Below are positions 1 through 6,694 of a stretch of DNA of 27,239 nt, piece by piece; positions within the stretch are counted from its first letter, which is position 1; the number at the start of each line of letters is the position of its first letter. The stretch comes from Cytophagaceae bacterium UBA6715 (GTDB lineage: Bacteria > Bacteroidota > Bacteroidia > Cytophagales > Spirosomataceae). The stretch lies in the NCBI GenBank assembly GCA_002454335.1, contig DKIP01000104.1, forward strand, positions 1 through 27,239, read 5' to 3'. The notes beneath the pieces are model-generated. The model was not told the DNA's origin. It ran no database searches and saw nothing but the letters and a program-made list of their open reading frames with translations. The translations under genes and the position numbers were made by a program.

Positions 1-53
1 TCTGCGACCCCGGCAGCGTCTAAGTTAGCGGCTTCCTATACAAGTTTCCTGAT
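1..53. repeat. Truncated copy of a dispersed palindromic repeat
   Basis: Bases 1-21 match 4915-4935 at 20 of 21 positions, and the 12-mer AAGTTTCCTGAT at 42-53 recurs exactly at 4962-4973. Only the right arm of the palindrome is inside the window; the left arm would lie upstream of base 1. The block sits downstream of the 3' end of a minus-strand gene, like the second copy. The intervening bases are not conserved, so the family seems to have two conserved boxes separated by 20 to 26 nt. The rest of 54-136 shows nothing recognisable. Confidence 0.7.
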
Positions 54-136
54 TTTCCACCATTTTCCCATAAATCTCATCAGAAAAGCACTCTTTTATA
101 AACAAGTTGATAAACCGACTGTAACATAAAACAGTA

Positions 137-967
137 TCAATGCCCATGAAACCGCTCTCCAGCTCGAATTTCAACAGCTAATTTATTGGCAGGCGTTGGA
201 AGCGGACAAGTTGCAAAAGGAGTAAAAGCACATGGCGGATTGTAAGCCTTGTTGAAATCAATCACCACCTTCCCTTGTGCATTAGGCAATGCCGTATCAA
301 TAAAACGTCCTGCTCCATAGGTCTGTTTTTTGTTCGTCAAATCGCCAAAAACAATAAATAAATTATTGCCTTCTTGGCTTGTTTCCAACTCATAAATGGC
401 CTTCCCTATTTTAAAACGCAACAAACCCGGCGACTCCAAAGTATAAGCCCTACCCGTTACATCAATAATCGTCATCATTTTACCTTGAGTCGGAATGAAA
501 TCTGCCTCAATGCGATAACTTGAATCCGTCGGAAAACAATCAATCCCTTTAAATGCCTTCAAATATTCCCCCTCCAAATCTCGCAAGCGAACTGCATATT
601 TATCGCCTCGTTTAATGATAAACCAACGCAATGAACGATGCGAAATAACCGGGACCTTAATACCCTCCTGAAAAACAAGCATCGTATCGTGCACGGTTTG
701 GTAGAAAACCTTGCCATCTTTCAACAATAATTCGCCCAAAAATGGGTCGGAATGATCAGCAGGAAAAACAAAATCATTCTTATCGTCTCCCCCCAACGTA
801 TTTTTCCCTTCCTTCAACCAAAATAGCCCCGCCAAATTAAGCCAGCCAGTCTCCGATTTCAGGCTGGTGATTCGCGCTGCACGAAATGCTTTAATCTCAT
901 CGACATGATTTTGTGCCTGCAGCCCGAAACTAAATAATAGCAAGAAAATAATTCCCTTATTCCACAT
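137..967 (-). CDS. DUF1684 domain-containing exported protein
   Basis: This is a 276-residue protein of the DUF1684 family, whose function is unknown. The family signature is in the C-terminal part: a run KVVIDFNKAYNPPCAFTP followed by TCPLPTPANKL and a final AGER segment. The first 19 residues form a hydrophobic export signal ending in GLQAQ, so the product is probably periplasmic or surface exposed. I chose the ATG at 965-967 rather than the upstream in-frame one because AAGGAG lies 6 nt before it, a good ribosome-binding site that is rare in this window, and because the signal peptide then starts normally. The start overlaps the end of the upstream membrane-protein gene by 11 bp, so the two are probably cotranscribed and translationally coupled. 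A catalytic role cannot be assigned. Confidence 0.88.
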   Translation of the reverse strand: MWNKGIIFLLLFSFGLQAQNHVDEIKAFRAARITSLKSETGWLNLAGLFWLKEGKNTLGGDDKNDFVFPADHSDPFLGELLLKDGKVFYQTVHDTMLVFQEGIKVPVISHRSLRWFIIKRGDKYAVRLRDLEGEYLKAFKGIDCFPTDSSYRIEADFIPTQGKMMTIIDVTGRAYTLESPGLLRFKIGKAIYELETSQEGNNLFIVFGDLTNKKQTYGAGRFIDTALPNAQGKVVIDFNKAYNPPCAFTPFATCPLPTPANKLAVEIRAGERFHGH

Positions 968-2270
968 GATAAACTCCTTTTGATTCAAACTCTTTTAACA
1001 CCTCCGCCACGCGGAATTTAGCTTGTTGGCCGACCGTAAATCCTAAGCCTGCTCCACCCGCACGAATCGAGAGATAGTCTTTCTCCAGCATTCTTTTCCG
1101 TTCCTGAACATCACCCAAGCTATTCCCAATACTAAATAACCAAAACATCACACTGAGCACACCCACAAAACGCAAAGCAATCTGCCTCCATGTAAGCATC
1201 ACAAGTAGATAAACGAAAACCAAAGCCAAAGTTGGATAAATCTTATAGTTCCCAATTAAATACACAAAATCCCCAAAGGACGAGCGCAATATGCTAATCG
1301 CAACCGCATTCATAAGGGAAAATACAAGCATCGCAACGACAAAAAGCAGATCTGGTCGCGTTAAGGTTTTGGCACGCCAACGAACAACAAGCGCCTGCAA
1401 CCCTGTTTGGTACACAAATCGAACAAAAATCCACAGCAAAATCCCGACCAAAATCATCCCACACAATGCCGTCTCAAGGATACGAAACATCGATTGCTCT
1501 TGATACCAAAAATCAAAAGCCCCACCCATGAAAACGAAAAAACCTTGCACACTTGTCCAAGGATGCAATTTGAAATAAGCCATCCCCGTTTCGTGATAGG
1601 ACATGCTTGGGTACTTCCAAAAAAACAAGAAAATCACGGATACCAACAAGCCTAACCAAATAAATAATTCCTTAAAACGGTACTGCAAAAACAAAATGAA
1701 AGCCCCGATTCCTATAAAAAACAAGCCATCGGAATTCGATAAACTAGCCAATAACGTAAATAAAACTGCCCAAATATATTGCTTGGATTTTACCAAAAAA
1801 TACATGGAAATCGCCCCAAAACCAATCACCAAATTGTGCTGCACGGCTGCAATCATCCAAAAACTTGATAAATAATATTGGAAATTCAGATACAAAAAAG
1901 GGATGGGCATGAAATAAAACAACCTGTTCTCTTTGGGCAAAATCCGCCATATCAAACAGAATAGTGGAATTAGATACAAGTGGGATTGCCAAATCATCCA
2001 CTGAATGTTCAATTGGCCAAATACATAATAATTAAACAAGGTCAACAATTTCAATGTTACAACCCGATGTTCATTATTAGGAGCCCATAACAGCGCCATT
2101 TTTTGCTGAAAATTACCTTCGTGAAGCCAGTTGAAAAGCATCAATGGCCCGACTTCAAAATCATCCAACCACGGGATATTCACAGAAAAAGCAAACAATG
2201 CCCACGCAAAAATCACGATAGGCAAGCCGATCAGCACATAGCCATAAACTGATTTTTCTAAATAACGCAT
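957..2270 (-). CDS. Multi-pass membrane protein, GT-C glycosyltransferase-like
   Basis: The protein has about 437 residues and roughly ten or more hydrophobic helices. I do not recognise a named family. After the first helix there is a WLDDFE motif (Asp36-Asp37), then APNNEHR (residues 63-69). An acidic pair in the first external loop followed by a conserved polar NEHR segment resembles the layout of GT-C membrane glycosyltransferases that use polyprenyl-linked sugars; this is analogy, not homology shown here. An in-frame ATG at 2303 would add 11 residues. I prefer the ATG at 2268-2270 because AAAGGA stands 4 nt upstream, and because a near-consensus -7 box (AATCTTTG, minus strand, 2317-2310) would place the transcription start about at the 2303 codon. 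Alternatives are an O-antigen-type ligase or a structural membrane protein. Confidence 0.75.
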   Translation of the reverse strand: MRYLEKSVYGYVLIGLPIVIFAWALFAFSVNIPWLDDFEVGPLMLFNWLHEGNFQQKMALLWAPNNEHRVVTLKLLTLFNYYVFGQLNIQWMIWQSHLYLIPLFCLIWRILPKENRLFYFMPIPFLYLNFQYYLSSFWMIAAVQHNLVIGFGAISMYFLVKSKQYIWAVLFTLLASLSNSDGLFFIGIGAFILFLQYRFKELFIWLGLLVSVIFLFFWKYPSMSYHETGMAYFKLHPWTSVQGFFVFMGGAFDFWYQEQSMFRILETALCGMILVGILLWIFVRFVYQTGLQALVVRWRAKTLTRPDLLFVVAMLVFSLMNAVAISILRSSFGDFVYLIGNYKIYPTLALVFVYLLVMLTWRQIALRFVGVLSVMFWLFSIGNSLGDVQERKRMLEKDYLSIRAGGAGLGFTVGQQAKFRVAEVLKEFESKGVYHVE

Positions 2271-2352
2271 CACATCCTTTAAAATCCACTCAAAAGTAGG
2301 CATTTAATTCAAAGATTTTTTATAGCTTACCAATCGTTAACCCAATAAATCT

Positions 2353-2850
2353 ATGAAAAAACTGATCCTCGGACTTGTTGCAATCCTCATCGCCATTCAA
2401 TTCATTCACCCGGAAAAAAACGAAAGCAACGACAACACTTACGACATTTCCACGAAATACAGCATCCCCGCACCGGTACAAGAAACCTTAAAAAATGCGT
2501 GTAACGACTGCCACTCGAACCAAAGCACCTACCCTTGGTATGCAAACATTCAACCGGTAGGCTTTTGGCTCAATCACCACATTGAAGAAGGAAAAGAGCA
2601 TTTAAACTTTTCGACTTTCGCCAAAATGCCTATTGCTGTCCAAAACCACAAGTTGGAAGAGGTCATCGAAACCGTCGAAGAAGGCGAAATGCCCATGCCA
2701 TCCTACACCTATTTTGGCTTACACCCAAAAGCGAACTTAAGTGTAACGGATAAAGATGCATTAATCGCCTGGGCAAAAGCACAAATGGATACCTTGAAAG
2801 CAAATTATCCAGCAGATAGCCTGAAATTAAAGCCCCGTAAAAAAGTATAA
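2353..2850 (+). CDS. Haem-binding domain protein (Haem_bd family)
   Basis: This 165-residue protein belongs to the Haem_bd family of small c-type haem proteins. Cys50, Cys53 and His54 form a CNDCH haem-attachment motif, followed by the typical STYPWYANIQPVG segment. Met113 and Met115 in EMPMPSY are plausible distal ligands. Residues 1-18 are a hydrophobic signal or anchor, placing it in the periplasm, where it probably carries electrons. It diverges from the membrane-protein gene across a 49 to 82 bp gap and converges on the PepSY-type gene, overlapping its 3' end by 24 bp. The pairing with PepSY and ApbE genes suggests a shared redox or iron/haem context, which is inference. Confidence 0.9.
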   Translation: MKKLILGLVAILIAIQFIHPEKNESNDNTYDISTKYSIPAPVQETLKNACNDCHSNQSTYPWYANIQPVGFWLNHHIEEGKEHLNFSTFAKMPIAVQNHKLEEVIETVEEGEMPMPSYTYFGLHPKANLSVTDKDALIAWAKAQMDTLKANYPADSLKLKPRKKV

Positions 2851-3414
2851 ACCGATTACGAGCAATAAGCCAAACACAAGCCAAATAATTCCGTTAACAC
2901 GCTTTTTCTTTAAGAAAAGCAATAAAATGATGCCTGTCAAGGAAATCAAACTCATGAAAATAGCGGAAAAATCAATGACCCATTTCCAGCCCTGACCCGT
3001 GTCACGACCCTTATGCAAATCATTAATCCACGCCACAAAACCCAGGGATCTTTCGGTTAAATGAAAGGTCCCTGTGGAACGATCAATAAACGCATCTGCG
3101 GTATATCCCGGACCTTGCAACGAAACGGAAACTTCTGTTTCGTCAATTCGGACATCATTCAAAATACCATGAACCTGGTATTGCGAACGGAATAATTCCA
3201 CAATTTCCAATTTCTTCACCTGAGCGGTATCGATTACATTCACCCAAGCAGGATTCAAATGACCGTCCACCTCATGCAAGGTTTCTTTCTCCGGAAACCA
3301 TTCCAAATGATTCAAGGTCAAGCCCGTCACCGCGAAAAAAAACACAATCACGAAACTAAACATCGACAAATAAATATGCAGCCATCGCGACCACTCCGCT
3401 AATTTACGCTTCAT
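2827..3414 (-). CDS. PepSY-associated transmembrane protein
   Basis: At 195 residues this matches the short PepSY_TM class. It has an N-terminal amphipathic start with WLHIYLSMFSF, a first membrane helix at about 11-34 and a conserved TGLTLNH. A periplasmic PepSY-like region follows, then LHKGRDTGQGWKW and two C-terminal helices from about 140 to the end. Relatives of this family occur in ferric-reductase and siderophore-reduction loci, and the conserved histidines (His13, His36) could hold haem, although this is not established here. The start codon follows the ApbE stop by one base (TAGGATG), so translation is coupled. Its 3' end overlaps the convergent Haem_bd gene by 24 bp, leaving no room for a separate terminator. 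Confidence 0.88.
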   Translation of the reverse strand: MKRKLAEWSRWLHIYLSMFSFVIVFFFAVTGLTLNHLEWFPEKETLHEVDGHLNPAWVNVIDTAQVKKLEIVELFRSQYQVHGILNDVRIDETEVSVSLQGPGYTADAFIDRSTGTFHLTERSLGFVAWINDLHKGRDTGQGWKWVIDFSAIFMSLISLTGIILLLFLKKKRVNGIIWLVFGLLLVIGLYFFTGL

Positions 3415-3415
3415 C

Positions 3416-4792
3416 CTATTTCGTCTTGTACACTAAATTCGCTCCTGAAATCTCCTCATTTCCTGCCAAAGCCTGCGACTTCGCCTTTCCATCAAACTTC
3501 ATTGTCTGCTTCATCAATTGGTACGAACCATGCTCCCTTGCCGCCTCAATATATACCGTATAATTCCCCAAAGCCACATATTCCCCTTGATCATTTTTAC
3601 CATCCCAAATCAACGAATAATTCCCAGCAGAACGTGTCGCAGAGGCAATCGACATCAAGTCGATGGGTACTTCACGCTGTGCATCAGAGAAGGAACGCAA
3701 ATCCGGTAGCCAACGAGGTTTGCGGTACCAAAGGGCCAAACGACGTACTGCTTTGTGTTGCTCATCCTCAATCCAAACTGCCACATAAGGCCGACGAGCA
3801 CCTCCACCCAAATTCGCCAATTCCACATTAATCAATAATTCCTGACCCGCTGTCCAAGCCTTATCTTTCACATGCACAAGCTCGATCGCTGATTCTGTAG
3901 ACACAGAACGACCCGACCAATTATTACTAACATGTTGCGTTCCCGCAGCATCCACAAGCAAATATTCCGTTTCTGGATATTCGGCTGCCAACGCTTTTGA
4001 TTCTTCCACCGAAAGCACATTAAATGCGGTTGCCAAAGCCCCCGCTGTCACAGCATCAGGGTGAATGACCGTTGCAGATATACTGCCAGAGGCCGTTTCT
4101 CCTGTACGAGGGTCGATAATGTGCGCACCTCGCCGACTCACCCCACTCGTAGCAATCGCTTGATTTTGAATCGAAACCGTGCTCAATGAAGAACCATTTT
4201 CCGCGTCTGAATAAGGATCAGAAACACGAACCGCTTCGCGTAAATCGCCTTTGGCAAGCATATCACCCCCTACATTCAACATCACTCCACGAACACCAGC
4301 CTCCGCCATCACAGCATCAGCAACCTGCTCCATAATAAAGCCTTTGGTAAATGTATGCAAACGCAACTCCGCATCACTTAAACGCGTCGCCGTACCCTCA
4401 CCTAATTCCCAATGTGCCTGATTCACTCGATCCGAAAAACCGTTCAAACGCACATCATCTGCAGCTGCATTCAACGCTCCCCTTGTCGCTTCACGCCACG
4501 TATCAAACAATCCTAAAACGGTATGTAATTCATCTGAAACCGCAATCATTTCCCCCTGCGAACGAGTCCATTGCCCAAACTCATGATTTTCTCCACTCCC
4601 CAAAATTGCCTGCAATCGACGGAATTCCGCCAAGACCTTCGCCTCCGCTTTCTCTGCCAATTCAAACGAATTTGCCAGAATTTTCACGTCTAATGACGTC
4701 CCTAAAATATGTTCGAAATGTGCGGCTAAAACGCCCGATTGATTGGGCACAAAGGCCGATAGGGCGGCTAATGGTAGCGAAAAAGAATGCAT
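3416..4792 (-). CDS. apbE: ApbE-like FAD:protein FMN transferase fused to DUF2271
   Basis: The 458-residue protein has an ApbE-type domain at about 25-295 and a DUF2271 domain at about 300-450. ApbE enzymes attach FMN to a threonine of exported redox proteins using FAD and Mg2+. Visible ApbE features are ILGTSLDV (29-36), TKG (149-151), NVGGD (173-177), ATSG (214-217) and HIIDPRTG (224-231). In the usual metal motif ADALAT the Asp is Gly251 here (AGALAT, Thr255 kept), and the segment normally reading FDPT is divergent, so transferase activity is uncertain. DUF2271 carries the WDGKNDQGEYV segment. I use the ATG at 4790-4792 because the longer version starts with a basic stretch and no family similarity. 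The next gene, a PepSY membrane protein, starts one base after the stop and may be its flavin or electron partner. Confidence 0.85.
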   Translation of the reverse strand: MHSFSLPLAALSAFVPNQSGVLAAHFEHILGTSLDVKILANSFELAEKAEAKVLAEFRRLQAILGSGENHEFGQWTRSQGEMIAVSDELHTVLGLFDTWREATRGALNAAADDVRLNGFSDRVNQAHWELGEGTATRLSDAELRLHTFTKGFIMEQVADAVMAEAGVRGVMLNVGGDMLAKGDLREAVRVSDPYSDAENGSSLSTVSIQNQAIATSGVSRRGAHIIDPRTGETASGSISATVIHPDAVTAGALATAFNVLSVEESKALAAEYPETEYLLVDAAGTQHVSNNWSGRSVSTESAIELVHVKDKAWTAGQELLINVELANLGGGARRPYVAVWIEDEQHKAVRRLALWYRKPRWLPDLRSFSDAQREVPIDLMSIASATRSAGNYSLIWDGKNDQGEYVALGNYTVYIEAAREHGSYQLMKQTMKFDGKAKSQALAGNEEISGANLVYKTK

Positions 4793-4901
4793 AATTTTAT
4801 CAGTTTTTTGAATTTTGAATTTACGCCTTCTCAACACAAATACAAAAAACATATAGACCAAAGCGGTGTTTTTTGCTACCTAAATAAACGCCGAAAATGG
4901 T

Positions 4902-4973
4902 GACGCTGCCAGGGTCTGCGACCCTGGCAGCGTCTACCGCAAAGCTAATGCCTTTCCCTAAAAGTTTCCTGAT
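4902..4973. repeat. REP-like palindrome plus conserved 12-mer; possible terminator
   Basis: Arms 4902-4916 (GACGCTGCCAGGGTC) and 4920-4934 are perfect reverse complements, 15 bp each, around a TGC loop. Neither side has a strong T-run, so it is not a textbook intrinsic terminator. The box AAGTTTCCTGAT at 4962-4973, 4 bp from the dehydrogenase stop codon, also occurs at 42-53 beside the truncated copy. The element lies between the alcohol dehydrogenase 3' end and the ApbE gene on the same strand. A GC-rich palindrome with copies placed behind genes resembles REP/BIME elements; a role in transcript 3' end protection or termination is inference. Confidence 0.85.
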
Positions 4974-4976
4974 AAT

Positions 4977-6020
4977 CTACAAAGTCTTCATATCAATCAC
5001 GAAACGATACTTCACGTCCGACTTGATCACCCGCTCATATGCCGCATTCACATCCTGCATCGAAATCATTTCAATATCGGATAAAATGTTATGCTCCGCA
5101 CAGTAATCCAACATCTCTTGCGTCTCCGCAATACCCCCGATCATCGATCCCACGATGCTCCGACGCTTTGAAATCAAAGTCGCAGCGCCAAATTCATTGG
5201 CATCTGGCGGAATGCCAACTAACAACATTTTACCCTCTACTTTCAACAAGCCTAAGAATGCATCCAAATCATGTTTGGCAGCGACGGTATTCAGGATAAA
5301 ATCAAATGAACCTTTCAATGCCTTCATTTGCTCAGGATCCGTCGACAAAGCAAAATGATGAGCGCCCAGAGAACGTGCATCCGCCTCTTTCGATGGCGAG
5401 GTTGATAACATGGTCACCTCCGCTCCAAATGACGCCGCAAATTTCACGGCCATGTGACCCAATCCTCCTAATCCCAACACGGCAACTTTGTGACCCTTGC
5501 CCACGCCCGCAAAACGCAATGGCGAATAAGTTGTAATTCCCGCACACAACAAAGGTGCCACGCGAGCCAAATCTTTTTGCTCAAAATTCACATGCAAGGC
5601 ATATTTTTCATCGATCACATAATTCGCTGAATAGCCCCCAAATGTCTGCGTCTTTCCATCGCGGTAGTAATCATTATAAGTCGCCGTCATATCCTCATCG
5701 CAATACTGCTCCTGACCAGCTTGGCATGAAGGACATTCCCGACAAGAATCTACAAATACGCCTACGCCGGCCGTTTGGCCTACTTTAAACTTCGTTACGT
5801 GCGACCCAATCGCAACGACTTTTCCCACAATTTCATGTCCCGGAACAATCGGGTAAATCGACGGCCCCCATTCACTACGCACCATGTGAATGTCGGAATG
5901 ACAAACGCCACAATACTCAATATCAATTTGAACATCGTGAGGACCTACCTCGCGGCGTTCAAAAACGATTGGCGCCACTGGCACCTCCGCGCTTGTAGCG
6001 CCATAGCCTTTAACTTGCAT
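4977..6020 (-). CDS. Zinc-dependent NAD(P) alcohol dehydrogenase (YahK/CAD-like)
   Basis: This is a 347-residue medium-chain dehydrogenase/reductase of the cinnamyl-alcohol/YahK group, which reduces aldehydes to alcohols. Cys40 in GVCHSD, His62-Glu63 in GHE and Cys159 are the catalytic zinc ligands. Cys93, Cys96, Cys99 and Cys107 form the structural zinc lobe. The Rossmann motif GLGGLG is at 183-188, and the STSPSK after the second strand favours NADPH. Length and all motifs are complete. The start overlaps the end of the DsbA-family gene by 11 bp, so the two form an operon, possibly for detoxification of reactive carbonyl or oxidative stress (inference). Its stop lies 4 bp from the palindromic repeat element. 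Confidence 0.95.
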   Translation of the reverse strand: MQVKGYGATSAEVPVAPIVFERREVGPHDVQIDIEYCGVCHSDIHMVRSEWGPSIYPIVPGHEIVGKVVAIGSHVTKFKVGQTAGVGVFVDSCRECPSCQAGQEQYCDEDMTATYNDYYRDGKTQTFGGYSANYVIDEKYALHVNFEQKDLARVAPLLCAGITTYSPLRFAGVGKGHKVAVLGLGGLGHMAVKFAASFGAEVTMLSTSPSKEADARSLGAHHFALSTDPEQMKALKGSFDFILNTVAAKHDLDAFLGLLKVEGKMLLVGIPPDANEFGAATLISKRRSIVGSMIGGIAETQEMLDYCAEHNILSDIEMISMQDVNAAYERVIKSDVKYRFVIDMKTL

Positions 6021-6651
6021 GTTGTGTTTGGTTTAATGTATCTATAAAAACTTGAATGGGCTCCGCTCCTGAAATGCCATATTTCCGATCAAAAACAAAA
6101 AAAGGCACCCCGCGAACCCCTAAATTTACTCCTTCTTGAATGTCTTGACTTACCCGATAAGCATATTCCTCACTGGCAATCGCCACACGAATGTCTTCCT
6201 CAGCTAATCCAACCTCCTCACCTAATACAACCAATTCCTCAACGGAAGCCAAATCCCTTCCCTCCGTAAAGTAAGCCCGGAAGAAAATCTCCTGAATCGC
6301 ATCATCTAAACCTTTTTCTTTGGCCAATTGAATCACGCGGTGCGCATACAACGAATTCGCCACCACGGCCTTGTCAAAATTGTATTCCAATCCGACGGAC
6401 GCAGCCATCTCCACGACACGTTCGTGCATTTGCTCCGACTGCTCCAAAGACCAACCTTTCCGATCTGCCAAGTATTCATATACGCCAACAGGTTCCTCAA
6501 ATGACATGGGAATCGTAGGATCTAATTGATAACTTTTCCAAGTTATCTCCACCGAATCACGCCCCGGAAAGCTTTCCAAGGCCTTCGCTAGATGCCGTTT
6601 ACCAATGTAGCAAAACGGACACATGATATCACTCCAAATTTCTATTTTCAT
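6010..6651 (-). CDS. DsbA-family (FrnE-like) thiol oxidoreductase
   Basis: The 213-residue protein has a thioredoxin fold interrupted by a helical domain, as in FrnE and 2-hydroxychromene-2-carboxylate isomerase relatives. The active site is Cys11-Pro-Phe-Cys14 just after the first strand, and GVRGVPFFVF near residue 180 supplies the cis-proline loop. There is no signal peptide, so it acts in the cytoplasm, probably on thiol-disulfide exchange under stress. It is the first gene of a two-gene unit with the alcohol dehydrogenase, which overlaps its end. It diverges from the glycosidase gene across 43 bp that contain a perfect 14-bp palindrome. Confidence 0.93.
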   Translation of the reverse strand: MKIEIWSDIMCPFCYIGKRHLAKALESFPGRDSVEITWKSYQLDPTIPMSFEEPVGVYEYLADRKGWSLEQSEQMHERVVEMAASVGLEYNFDKAVVANSLYAHRVIQLAKEKGLDDAIQEIFFRAYFTEGRDLASVEELVVLGEEVGLAEEDIRVAIASEEYAYRVSQDIQEGVNLGVRGVPFFVFDRKYGISGAEPIQVFIDTLNQTQHAS

Positions 6652-6675
6652 CTCAGCAATTTAATGTAATTTCGG

Positions 6676-6689
6676 CAGATAATTATCTG
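6676..6689. promoter_or_regulatory. Perfect 14-bp palindrome in divergent intergenic gap
   Basis: CAGATAATTATCTG is its own reverse complement and lies between the start codons of the DsbA-family gene (minus) and the glycosidase (plus), ending 5 bp before the glycosidase ATG. The whole gap is only 43 bp. A near -7 box, TAATTTCG (one mismatch to TAnnTTTG), is at 6668-6675, directly beside it. A dimeric repressor bound here could control both directions; no regulator gene is adjacent. Function is inferred from symmetry and position only. Confidence 0.5.
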
Positions 6690-6694
6690 TCATT

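Noticed and set aside
4351..4794. Long plus-strand frame of 147 codons opposite apbE
   Set aside because: Composition is rich in His, Pro, Ser and Asn as expected for antisense of this gene, and no domain or start signal is visible.
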